Shown: piece after piece, positions 51,085-61,135 of the stretch | Layout of the letters: every line of letters starts with the position of its first letter | Position numbering within the stretch: position 1 is the stretch's first letter | From: Aptenodytes patagonicus | Lineage: Eukaryota; Chordata; Aves; Sphenisciformes; Spheniscidae | Direction: 5' to 3' | DNA: 64,000 nt | Assembly: GCF_965638725.1 (NCBI RefSeq) | Contig: NC_134953.1 | Coordinates: 37,624,854-37,688,853, forward strand | Notes under the pieces: generated by a model | The model's input: only the letters and a program-made list of their open reading frames with translations | Told to the model about the DNA's origin: nothing | Databases searched by the model: none | Position numbers and translations under genes: made by a program

Positions 51085-53016
51085 ATGGCTCACCACGCAA
51101 GGCCTTCCAGATTAGTAAAAAAAGAAGAGTTAGGCAAAAGGAAAACTAACCAGGGCAAAAAGAAATCTACCCAAGTGAGAAAGAAAACCACAAAGACTTC
51201 CACAAAAGCTGTTAGTTCTGGAAAAGGCAAAAAGCCAGCGCAAGAAAAAGATGTTAAGAAAAAACAGCAAGAAAAGAAACCAATCATGAGCTCTTCAGGT
51301 AGACTTCTCAGGAGCAGTGTAACTAGAGCCTTGTCTGGAGCATCTTGGGTGAGTTTGGAGAAAGCTGACAATATCCTCTTTCATAACCAGGATTCTTTCA
51401 ACATCAATGGCTTTACAATGTCTCTCCGTAACCGATCATTCTCCCGTAGATTGTCCCAAACTCCAACAATTGCAAAACCCAGGAAAGCTGCAGCACAAAA
51501 AAGGCTAGAAACAAAGGAAAAACATGAACAAGAAGCCCTGGCAGTAGTAGAAGAAAAAAACGTTGAAGCAGGTGAAAGAGTTTTGAAACAAGATTTAGCA
51601 CAAAATGAGTTACCTCCTCTGCCTGTAGAAGATACTCCATGTAGTAGTGCAGGTGGAGGGCCTGCTACCACATGTGCCAGTCAAGACAAAGAGGTAGAAA
51701 TACCTGAAACAAATGACTCCATTCCAAGCAGTCAGGTAACTGATGACGATACAGAAGCATCAGAGGTGAAATACAAGCATGAAGACCTGCCCTGTGAGCA
51801 GACACCCAGCGATCTCGATACGGGTAGTTCAGCTGAAGCATTTGTTGAAGGTGCTGCGCTTGTGCTTCCATCTTCTCCTTCTGACTCTGTAATCACCTCT
51901 GAATCAAATTCGAAGGTGTGTGCAGAGACTCCCTTCGATCTGGTGCCTAACAGTAAAGAACCTGACTCCAGTTCTGTCGATACCTCAGACCTTAGCTCAG
52001 CAGTACTGTTAGAGTCGGTCCCACTTGCCAAATCCCACATCGAGGCAGAGTTGGACCTGGTGCTACCTAGTGAAGAACAAAACTCTAATTCTGCGTCTAT
52101 AGTTACCTCTGAGTTTAACTCACAAGAACGTTTATTAGAAGATGTACGCTCACTTGCAGAGTCCTGCTTGAAGGCAGGCTGGGATTTAGAGTCTGAGAAT
52201 AAAGACGTTGGTTCAAATTCCAGCTCTGTAGCTGCCACTGAATCAAATTCACCCTTACGTTTTGAAGGTGCAAGCTCGCTTGCAGAATCCCATGTGAAAC
52301 TGGTTGTGGATTTTGTACCCATTCACAAAGAACTTGACTCAAATTTGGATTTGAGCTGTACAAGAGAGAATTCAGAATCTGACTCAAAAAACATATTTAC
52401 AGTATATGAACCAGTTTCCGATACCTCTTTAAACAATATTGAAGTGGAGGACATTGAACAGCTTGTTAAATGTATTGATGCAGAGACATTAATTTTGAAT
52501 TCAGGTTATGTCCCCACTTTATCTCCAGATTTAGAAAAAAGTACAGTCGATAAAATCTCTGGTGAAAGCTCCAGACAATTCTCTGAAGGTTTTGTTTCAG
52601 AGTTGCCTTCAAGCACGGAAATCTCTGCTCTTGCCTCAGAAAAAGCCATAAATGCAGATTTGCCAGCTGACTCAAGACTGCAGCATAATGATTATTCATC
52701 ACAGCTGGGAAGAGTTGGAATAAGCTTGAATTTGGTTCAGGACAACGTGAGCAACGGCACTGAAGCAGTTGAGGCCTCAGGGCCATCCTCTCTTAAAAAT
52801 CCAGCTGGTGATTACCCTGTTCCATATTCATCTCTGCTCCCTATGCTAGAGAAAAAGAAACGAAGGCGCTGTGGAGTCTGTGAGCCCTGTCTGCGGAAAA
52901 CAAATTGTGAAGAATGCAGCTGTTGCAGGAAACGCAAAACTAGTCACCGGATATGTAAAAAGAGAAAATGTGAAGAACTGAAAAAGCCACCACCGCCAAT
53001 CACGCTACCTTTTGAG
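51085..53016 (+). CDS. TET1: TET1 exon 2, first coding exon with CXXC domain
   Basis: 644 codons, similar in size to the human first coding exon. The acceptor CTACTCCACAG ends at 51082, and ATG follows two bases later; the donor is GAG/GTAAGC. The reading frame runs past the donor to a stop at 53104-53106, but the splice is supported by conservation of the next exon. Basic residues cluster in the first 80 codons ([13 protein letters not shown] and similar), a likely nuclear targeting and DNA-contact region. The CXXC finger closes the exon with [12 protein letters not shown] and [11 protein letters not shown]. Confidence 0.96.
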
Positions 53017-56000
53017 GTAAGCCAAAGAAGTCGCAAATTGAGTCACTCTTTTGAGGCACATCTTCAAATTCTGCAAAGGGAAATGCTGGTCATTGTACAG
53101 CTTTAGAGAGCTTAGCGTTACTGTTGGAGCTAACAGGTTGTATAGTAACTTTCTCTTGTCATCTATAGAGGTGTAGATTAAAGTGAGCTGGAGTCATTCT
53201 TGTTCCTGCTGTGTAAATGCGTAAGATCAGAGGTAAGTATGGCTTTAATTCTGTGTTCCAGATATTGGCATATTGGCCAAAACAATGAATTAATTGAGGA
53301 CATGAAGAGATGAGAAAGATTTAAGTGCAAAATAGGGGAGGGGGTGGAATGAGGGTAGTCTTAGGAGACTGTAAATTATTGGGGAGAGGGTCTGTATTTC
53401 AAAATACTTAAGGTTAAAAAGCAAAGAAAGGCAGGCTGTTTGCTCTTTAATTCAGATAAAATAATTTGCTTGTGATGACAGATTTGGTGGAAATAAAGTT
53501 AAAAACTTCAGGATCAAATTGTAGCTGCATTTCCCCTTTCACATCTCTCTGCCTTTCTAATTGTCTATTCTTCTGTTTCTCTCATTTCATTTCTCCTGCC
53601 TGTCTCCCTTTGTCTTTTACCGCATCCCACATACATACTTTCTTTTTCTATGTTTCTTACCCATTTTTCTGATCCATCAGCCTTTTATAACCCAGGTCAT
53701 TACTTTTGGAACAAAGAGGAGGGGAAAAGACAATCTGTATGCCCCTGTGATAACAACACTGACCTTCTGAGAGATATCAGTTCAAGATCAGGCTTTAAAT
53801 CAGGTAAGTAGGGAGTTGAACATAGATTTCCCACATCCCAACTGAATTCCCTGACCTGTGAGCTGCAGAGTTAGCCTCTGCACCTCCACGTCCTGCTGGA
53901 AGCATTCTGCTTTGTATGATTCCATGGTACTTGAGCCACGGAGGGGTAGATGTTGTCTCGGTAGTTAAGTTGCTGGGATATTTGCCTTGGGATGTGGGAA
54001 ACTGCGGTTCAAGTCTCTGCACCAGCTTGTACTCCAAGTGGAGCAGTTCACACTGGGGAGAATGCACCTGCAAAACCTTTCTCGATAGCAGTTTCATTAA
54101 AACGGCATGTTCTTACAGTGGGTAGAAATTCCTGTCAGCTGCGGAGATCTCGGGAGACCTCCTGTTTTCACTACTCTCTGTCCTGTGCTTACCAGGGCTT
54201 GCAGAGAAGTCTGTTCTGTTTTTAAGGTAGGCAAGCAGAAAGAAAAGTCCTGTAGCAGTGAGGGGATATGATATATTCCCCTTTGTGGGGGAAGTATATT
54301 TTAAGTTAAAATGTTTAGGGAAATAAGTTTAAACAGCTTGGCTCAGAGTTCATTCAAAAACATCTTTGTGTCTTAACTGATCCCAAGTGCTGTTTAAAAA
54401 AGAAAAAAAAAAGGGAGGGGAGGGACAGCTGTAATGTGACTTAAGATATATATTAAAACAATAAAGGTGATAGAGACTTACAATGACTTTTTACAGCAAA
54501 AGAGTAGTGACATTACGTCCTTTTGTATATTTAGTCAGTGGGATTGAAGAAGCTCATGGGAGAGAATTGGTGGAGTTGAGGTAGGAAGTGATCTAAAAGC
54601 CATGTTTTAAAAAGGGTTTTGGCAGGGTCGGTGAAAGGAAGCACTCCAGCTTTTCTGTCAACCTTTGTTTTCCAGGCTAAACATACTTCTTTTCTTGTTG
54701 CTCAGGCTGACCTTCTCCTTGCAGATTAACTTTGCCCCTTCACCTTTGTCCTCTTTGGGCACTCCTTTTGCTTTCTTTATGAGAGGTGCCTTGTTTTTAT
54801 TCTTTTCTTTGGCAGCTTTTTTTTGGTGTGCTTTTATTTTATTAAACTGGTCGCATTTTGTACAATGCATTTAGAGCTGCACCAGAGGCCTTATTAATTT
54901 CTTGTTAAATTTCGTATGAAGCTTCAGAGTACTGCATGGAGGAAATGAAGTATTCCTGACATTTAAGAACATGTTGGGTACTTTCTTAGAAAGTTGTATT
55001 TGAACGAAACCTGGTGCCTTTTCAGATATTCCTAGAAGCAAGCCTTGCCTCACGTGTAATCTCTAGAAACCGTGCTCTGAGAAAATGAAAGAGGAAAGTA
55101 TTTCTACAATGTAGATGTGTTATGAGAGCTCTTTAAAGATGTTGAGATACAGGGGGGAGGTGTTGGGGGATGGGAAACACTATATCACTTTGTTCAGCAG
55201 CTATCCTTTAGATAAGATTGTAGCACTCCGGAAGGGAATCCCATTGTGTTTTCCCAAACTGGTAGGACAGGGACTGCAACAGCTGGGACTTCTATGACAG
55301 TAATGTGTTTCAAATAGAGGGCAGCTGGGGAGAAAACAAAACTGTAGGTCTCTGTCCATGGTATAGAATGTGAACGTAATAATTAAGAGAAGTGGGGTTG
55401 GCTTCAGTGCATTCCTTGTTCGGAAGAGTCATGCATCTCTCTCTCATGTTGGTGGAATGTAAGCATTTTTTGGAGGTGATTCACTGGGAGGAGGGTGTGG
55501 GGGATAGACATGCTCTGCATGAGCATAGTTTAAACATTGGTGTTTTGCCTTAAAGGGAATTATCTCTTCTCTTTCTAACTAAACAATGCAAAAGTCACAA
55601 TGAAGTCAATGGGAGCTCTGTACATTAAATGGCTGTAGGATAGCCAGTGCAGGGGTTGGCAGTCTATGCGTACTGTTTGGAAAAACAAAAAATGCTGTTT
55701 TTCCTTAAGAACTTATGTGGATTTACAGTTATAGGGAGTAAGGCCTGGCTGGTAGAAGCCGTGAATGTAGACTGAAGTGCATATTCCAACGCACATGCCC
55801 ATGTGTGCACAAGCAGTCAACCCTCAGAGAGTATCGGTTGCATGTTTGGAGCTGATACTAGTTACGTTACTGTTATTTTCATTAATTCACACATAATCCA
55901 GATAAAGATTTGAAAACTATATTGGACTTAAATATCACTTAAAAATAACATCCACATAAACCTTCAGTGATACTTTACCTTGCTGAATGTAATGGGTTTT

Positions 56001-59000
56001 GCAGGGACGTGACATCGTGAAAGTCTGGATAAAGCATTGTGGGCTCTAGTTCACAGCCCCTGTGCATAGCAATATTGTTATATGTAATGCCCCTCTTCCT
56101 GAGGGATTCACGCCGTGGCTGCTTGGTTAGGAGCTGGTAAAGAAAAAAATTATAAAATATATAGGGGAAGAATTGTTTTGCTTGCTGAATTTTTTGAAAG
56201 AGCAGCCTGGCAAATAAAAAAATGTAGGCAAGCTTTGAAAAGAAGAGGAAAAAGGCTTTATAGTAGGTTACTGTCCCTCTCAGAATGAATGATGTGGGAA
56301 CGCTTCACAGTGAAAAGAGGGTTTGACAAGTTTACGTACATGAGTGAGTGATCCTTCCCCATTTTTGTCTTGTCTTTCCAAGACTGCTGTTTTCTGAAAT
56401 ACTATAGCAAGGCTATTTCACAGCTATTTTCTACCAAAAAGCATATTTCGTTTCAAGAAGCGGTCTGCTTTGTTGCCATTGCATTGTCAGATGTGTTGAG
56501 GCTGTCTGGATGCGTTGCAGTGTGGGGCAAGGATTTCAGAGGCTTCAAAACCAGCACGTAGATAGGGAAGGTGGTCCATCATTTATTTTATTTTCTCCTT
56601 GGAAAAAGGAGTCCTGTTGTGCACAGGCGGGTGTTGCAGATGTAGCAGCACACGCTTGGGATGAAAATGCTGCCTTCTGGGTGCTTGCAGTCATTGATCG
56701 AGCTGACTGTGGTGCGTGGGAGTTGTACTTGGTGGTGTGCTGCGCTCTGGCTGGGTGGGCGGACTCGGATTTCACTTGGCTCCCAGCTGGCCAGCACTCT
56801 CCTGGGCATAGCCGTTGCCCTAGCCCTGGCCCAGGAGGGTGCCAAGCTGAGCGGCTCCAGTTACCGAGGTGAACTTGCAGGGTTTCATAACATGCCACCG
56901 GAGCTCCTCTTGCCCAAAAGTCCATAAACATATGGGGCTGCAGTAGAGCCAGTGTGCAATCAGTGGCTGTGGGGAGCCCTCATCTCCAAAGGCTGCTTTC
57001 TGCAAGGCTTGCCAAGGCGCCTACATTCTAGGGTCCTACCTGGGCAGGGAGCCCTCTTGGGCTGAAAGCATCTGGTGGGGAGAGCTTTAGTTCGTGTTAG
57101 GTAAGGGACCACTAATGGTTTAGTGGGTCCTGGAGTCAACAAACTGAAAAAAATCAGGTCACTGAGTGTAAGTTCACTGGGTTGACCAAGGTGTCTCGAG
57201 ACGTCTTATTTAATAGCTGTAATCTGAGTAACATGAAATATTAAATAACAATAAGGGCTTGCTTGCTTGTGGGTTTTTAACATGCTGCTGAAAACCCAGA
57301 CATATTTAGAGGATGCTGCAATTACAGTTGGTTGGGAACTTTCCAGTAAGCCATTCCTTGAATGGAAAATGCTGATTTAACAGAAAGCTTTCACAGCTAC
57401 TATCTGTCCCAATGCAACTGTTTTTTGGGGAAAATTTCTCAAGGTTCCAAATGAAATTTCTGCTTAAAACGTAAAAAGGGGGAGAGAGTTATTAGAGCAG
57501 CTTGGTGGTCAGGGCATTTTGCCTGATGCAGAGCAGGGGCTTGAACTTTGGTCTCCCACATCCCATCTGTCTCCTCCTGAATTCTTGAAAGGTTTGCTCC
57601 GCTTTTGGAACACAACCAAATGTCGAAATCTCAAAAAAATAAAAGCAAAATGGAATTCTTGTTTTCTAGCCAGACCTAGTTATAATCAAGAAATTTAGAC
57701 TTTGTGGTATTTATCTTACAATAGACTCCAGGAATATTTAAGCCAGTTAAATTTTAAAATGAGTGTGCATAAAAACCCTCCTCTTGAATACGATACTTGA
57801 GAGTTTTGTAAGGGGATAGCACATGGGCTAGAGGAGTTTGGTAACGTGTGGCAAAGATGGGCAAAGCTGTGTACAGCCTACTCCATGGATGCAGAATAGG
57901 GAGTTGGAGTAGTGCAGTTTACTCTTATTTTACACACACATGCTCCGTGGTGTGTAAAATAATTACAAGTCACTTTGCTGTTCTCTGTGATCCTGGGTGT
58001 GGACTATAATGCAGCCTAAATTACAGGCAAATAGGTTAGTTCAGGGTCTAGTTATTTTCAGAGGATGTGTTTAAAAAGTTGCCTCTTCACTGCTCCTTAT
58101 TTTCTGTGCCAGTTCTTACAGCTTTTATGGAGAAATTTTTATTTGAAGAGGTTTCTTTCCTTCCTTGTGTATGAGGACCCATCCTAACAGGAGGGGAAGC
58201 TGCCTAACTAACAAGGAGACCTGAAACTACCGCTTAAGTGCTGTCCAGTGCATGCAACAAACTGGGGACTAAATGAGAATACTGGGTCTTAGGTTTCTAA
58301 GCAAACAAAATAAATTTTTTTTTTGTATTTTTTTTCTGGACCGTAAAGCATCTTAAGTAGCCAAAACTGCAAAGAAGAATCAGATCACCGAGTGTATGTA
58401 CCTCTCGGTTTTATTAAGCTTAAAGACCCTTGCAGACTTGTGGTATCTTAGGAAAGCATTACAAATCTGTACTTTTATTTTACCTGATCCTAAATCCTAT
58501 TTAATACAGTACTCTGGTGTAACAAATGAGGAGCTTAAATACAAGGTAGCATCAGACAACAAAAACGAGCAACAGCTTTCTCTTGCTTGATTGATACGCT
58601 GCAGAATGAGTTGTGTGTCCATGTCTGAGCATTTGCACTACTTAACTGATTGGCACCAATAACCTGACAGGAATTACACTTGTAATTTAGCAGTAGATAC
58701 AGAAAACAGTTTTTAAATTGCAGTCCGTAGCTGCTGAAAAGATGTTCTTAAGAGTTTTTTCATGTGTAGTGCATAAATCCATGGCCAGATTTCTGGTTTA
58801 GATGTCAACTGCAAATTGTTTCAGTAAATGCTTCGGTGACTAGTAGTGTGTAAGATACGTTGTTACTTGTTTGTTGTCCAGGTAAGCAAGTGTCTGTGTG
58901 ATACATTAGGACTTGGGGTAGTGCTGCGACCCCTCCATCCTTCCGTCTGGATGAATGTTTTAAGCAGGTGGAGATGTGGGAAAATAATTGCATTTCATGT

Positions 59001-60361
59001 TTATACGGTGGCCTGTTCACATCGTAATCTGTTTGCAGCAGATACGTTGTTAGGTGCTGTAGGAATAGATGAAGACAGAGCCTTATCTTGCAGCAGGGCT
59101 GTGTGGGTTGCACGCAGCAGGCTATGGTGGGCGGGCAGGGTCCGTGCGAGCCTGCTGGCTTTTGGGTCTGGTGGGTGCTGGGCTCCTGCTCCCAGGCAGA
59201 GCTTTTGGAGGGGGTTGGTGCCGTGCAGCGGTTCCCTTGGCTCGGGCCAGCCGTTGAAGGCAGGCCCTTGGCTGTGCACGGCAAGAAAGGTGCACCTTCC
59301 TCCAACTGAGCGGTCATTTGCACTCTTTCCAGCATGAGCCGGGGTGCGAGGGGAGCATTACCAGCAGAACCCCCCGGGCGCTCGGCCCTGCGCATGCTCC
59401 ATGACCGCTGCCCCATGATGCATCCCCACCTCTGCCCCCGCGAGGCCTGGGGGGACCCTGTTGCTTGCACGGAGTCCAGCGCTTCACTGCCCAGTGCCCG
59501 CCTGCATGTGCACAGGCGCGCGCACACGTGCATGCCGGTGCACGCACGCGTGCATCTCTGCGTGTGCACGGAGGCATGCGTGCGGGTGCACGGGGGCTGT
59601 GTCCTCGCCTGACCCCACATGCAGCAGCCCTTGCAGAGCCGAAAGACCCCGGGACCGCTGCCCGGGTGGGTGCCCCCCACCCCCGCCGCCCGGGCCGTGC
59701 ACGCGCCTGCGCGCGCGCGGGGCCGCGGGCGCGCGGCGGCGGCTCCGCATCCGCACGCGCGGCGACTCCGTGCCGCCTCTTGCGGGCGGCCGCTGCGGCG
59801 CCCGCACAGGAGACCCTTTGTTTGGGCAGGGCCGGCGCGAGCGCGGGAGGAGGCCGGGGGGGGCGCTGCGGCCCGCAGCCGCCCCATTGGCTGGGGCCGG
59901 CCCGCGGCTCCTCGCGCCGGCGGCGTGCCCGCCGGGCGGGCGCGCGCGCGGGGTGGGCGGGGGCGGCGCGCGCCGCGGAGCCGCACGAGGCTCGCGTCCG
60001 CGACGCCGCCTGGAGGAGGGCGCCGCTGCGGCAGGAAGCAAGATGGCCGCCTCGTGGGCGCCGCTGTGAGGAATGCGGGGCACCAGCGAGGCCGGCTCCA
60101 GGGGGGCGGCGGGGCCTCTCCCCTCGGCCGTCTCCGGCGTCGCCGTGTGTCGGGGTGGCGGTGGAGGGGCCGCGTAGAGCCTCCGTCAGCCCTCTAAAGT
60201 GCCGCATGTAAAGCATCCTGGGTATTTAAGAAATATTGCAGTTTGATAATAAAATCGGAGGTATCTGCCTTTGTGACCACAACTTATTCTGCAATTTGAT
60301 GTTTTTTTAGGTTCTAACTGAAAACAAAAGACCTCAGAGGAGGAAGCAAAGAGTTTTAAAG
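51085..60361 (+). CDS. TET1: TET1, first two coding exons (partial)
   Basis: TET1 oxidises 5-methylcytosine to 5-hydroxymethylcytosine and beyond, using Fe(II) and 2-oxoglutarate; it works in the nucleus at CpG-rich promoters. The window holds coding exons 51085-53016 and 60311-60361, joined in phase 0 to 661 residues. The N-terminus [13 protein letters not shown] and the block [18 protein letters not shown] (from residue 108) match human TET1. A Ser/Glu/Asp-rich, probably disordered middle carries tandem repeats (about 268-419). The CXXC zinc finger spans C596-C629. Exon 3 adds ENKRPQR, as in human. The catalytic dioxygenase domain is encoded beyond the right edge. The start is chosen because [10 protein letters not shown] aligns with the human start region and follows an acceptor by two bases. 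Confidence 0.96.
51886..52341 (+). repeat. TET1: Tandem repeats of about 42 codons in TET1 exon 2
   Basis: Residues about 268-419 contain three fuller copies and one short copy of a unit. The pattern is S-x-V-x-T-S-E-x-N-S, a leucine-rich spacer, S-L-A-E-S-H-x-K-x-x-x-D-x-V-P, then K-E-x-x-S-N. Copies begin near 51886 (short), 51973, 52090 and 52216. They are diverged at DNA level, so the expansion is not recent. Confidence 0.75.
52846..52986 (+). other. TET1: TET1 CXXC zinc-finger coding segment
   Basis: Encodes the CpG-reading CXXC domain with cysteines at residues 596, 599, 602, 608, 611, 613, 614, 624 and 629. The first half CGVCEPC is canonical. The second half reads CEECSCC, where human TET1 has CGECTYC: the glycine is Glu and the Tyr position is an extra Cys. 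All eight zinc-ligand positions are kept. As in other TET1 proteins, no KFGG motif follows. Confidence 0.9.
53812..54085 (+). repeat. Palindromic tRNA-like repeat, one and a half copies
   Basis: 53956-54025 contains GATGTGGGAAACTGCGGTTC and then AAGTCTCTGC, with a B-box-like GGTTCAAGTCT. Its reverse complement matches 53812-53880 (GAACATAGATTTCCCACATC, then CC). A further reversed half follows at about 54030-54085 (GTGGAGCAGTTCACACTGGG). I recognise the GATGTGGGA...GGTTCAAGTC / TTGAAC...TCCCACATCCC hairpin as a widespread sauropsid repeat but cannot give its database name. Confidence 0.65.
57507..57575 (+). repeat. Second copy of the palindromic tRNA-like repeat
   Basis: GGTGGTCAGGGCAT, then GATGCAGAGCAGGGGCTTGA and TCTCCCACATCCCAT: the left tip and the whole right arm of the same family as at 53812-54085, with the left arm mostly deleted. 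Confidence 0.65.
57925..57962. repeat. Perfect 13-bp inverted repeat
   Basis: TTATTTTACACAC (57925-57937) and GTGTGTAAAATAA (57950-57962) are exact reverse complements around a 12-base loop. In TET1 intron 2. May be the tip of a small inverted-repeat element or a chance hairpin. Confidence 0.9.
59503..59591. repeat. Alternating purine-pyrimidine tract
   Basis: Repeated GTGCAC, GCATGC, GCGCGC and CACGTG words (for example CGCGCGCACACGTGCATG) over about 90 bases. Long CA/GC alternation favours Z-DNA. It sits about 450-500 bp upstream of the candidate internal start. Confidence 0.7.
60040..60065 (+). promoter_or_regulatory. TET1: YY1-type initiator and candidate alternative first-exon end
   Basis: AAGATGGCCGCC at 60040-60051 fits the YY1 element found at the start of many TATA-less genes; the GT donor follows at 60066. 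If spliced to exon 3, the embedded ATG would read nine codons (MAASWAPLF) and stop, so it would act as a short upstream frame and not as a TET1 start. Confidence 0.5.
60311..60361 (+). CDS. TET1: TET1 exon 3
   Basis: A 51-base exon, 17 codons: [17 protein letters not shown]. Human TET1 has VIKENKRPQREKKPKVLK at the same place, directly after the CXXC exon. The acceptor is GTTTTTTTAG and the donor GTAACC; both junctions are phase 0, so skipping it keeps the frame. The peptide is very basic and extends the CXXC basic tail. Confidence 0.94.
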
Positions 60362-61099
60362 GTAACCGACGATTGCTTTAATGTTTATCCCCTCCCATTT
60401 TAAGCAGCGTTTTCTTGTCATATAGATTAGGAAACCAAAGGGTTAATTTCTGGGAAGCGGCGCTTTCCAGCTATTCAGGAGATTAGCTAATTTTAAAAGC
60501 ACAGAACATGTTCTTTTCTTCCTCTTTCTCTCCAGCATGTTGTATACATATTTGAATCTTTCTGCACAAGTCTGCAGACCAAAAAGTTCGCTTTCCATTG
60601 CATTGAAGGTTCACTTTAATTTCCTCTATTCCTAGTTTCATCCTTCCAAAGGTAACAGTTGAATGTTGGTGGGGTTTTTAGTATACAGATTTTATGGCAT
60701 CTGAAATTTAATGCGAGAAGTCAATGTTATAACGCAAACCAAATTAACAGAAGTGGAAGTTTTATGCATACGTTGCTGTAGTTTTGATTTCCTTTTTTCT
60801 TTAAACTTTAGAACACCTCAAGTGAAACTGAAAATTCTGTAAACTTACAACAGCCTTCAGTTTCACGTGGTAACACGTTTCTTCAAGATTTTTAAAATAG
60901 CTATCTTTTGTGATAACAAAAGATTGGTGTTTCAAATGGAAATGTCTTAGTTTTTATAACAAAATACAGACTTACTACACTCATGGCTAATGTTTTTTAA
61001 AGTAACAGGTAGCACGTTGCTATTGCATCTTTCAGTTAGTCTTCAGAATCTTTTGAATAGAAGTAAGTCATTAATTCTGTTGTTTCAAACATGTTGGAG

Positions 61100-61135
61100 G
61101 ATGGATGGTGCAAGTAAGATGGATGGTACGTGTAA
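61100..61135. repeat. 18-bp tandem repeat in TET1 intron 3
   Basis: GATGGATGGTGCAAGTAA followed by GATGGATGGTACGTGTAA, then GATGA beginning a third copy. The two units differ at three or four positions. Confidence 0.85.

Larger units (their letters stand above)
53017..59329 (+). other. TET1 intron 2, left part
   Basis: Intron sequence with copies of a palindromic tRNA-like repeat (53812-54085 and 57507-57575) and a perfect 13-bp hairpin (57925-57962). The GC rises near 56.5-57.1 kb, where overlapping frames open on both strands without conserved sequence. No coding exon was found. Confidence 0.75.
59330..60190 (+). promoter_or_regulatory. TET1: Intragenic CpG island in TET1 intron 2, candidate internal promoter
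   Basis: About 0.85 kb of dense CpG ending about 120 bp before TET1 exon 3. It holds an NRF1-like TGCGCATGC (59389-59397), an inverted CCAAT box in GCCCCATTGGCTGG (about 59881-59894), GC boxes (about 59930-59980) and a YY1-type element AAGATGGCCGCC (60040-60051). A good 5' splice site CCGCT/GTGAGG follows, with GT at 60066-60067. This is the layout of a TATA-less promoter with a short first exon. Confidence 0.7.

Noticed and set aside
51732-52322. 196-codon minus-strand frame inside TET1 exon 2
   Set aside because: It is the complement of the Ser/Glu-rich coding repeats; the plus-strand frame is longer and conserved.
56510-57005. Overlapping frames of 85-128 codons on both strands
   Set aside because: Local GC rise only; no splice-supported or conserved protein.
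58805-60216. 393- and 300-codon minus-strand frames over the intragenic island
   Set aside because: The open frames coincide exactly with the GC-rich block and show no family similarity; a minus-strand non-coding transcript is still possible.
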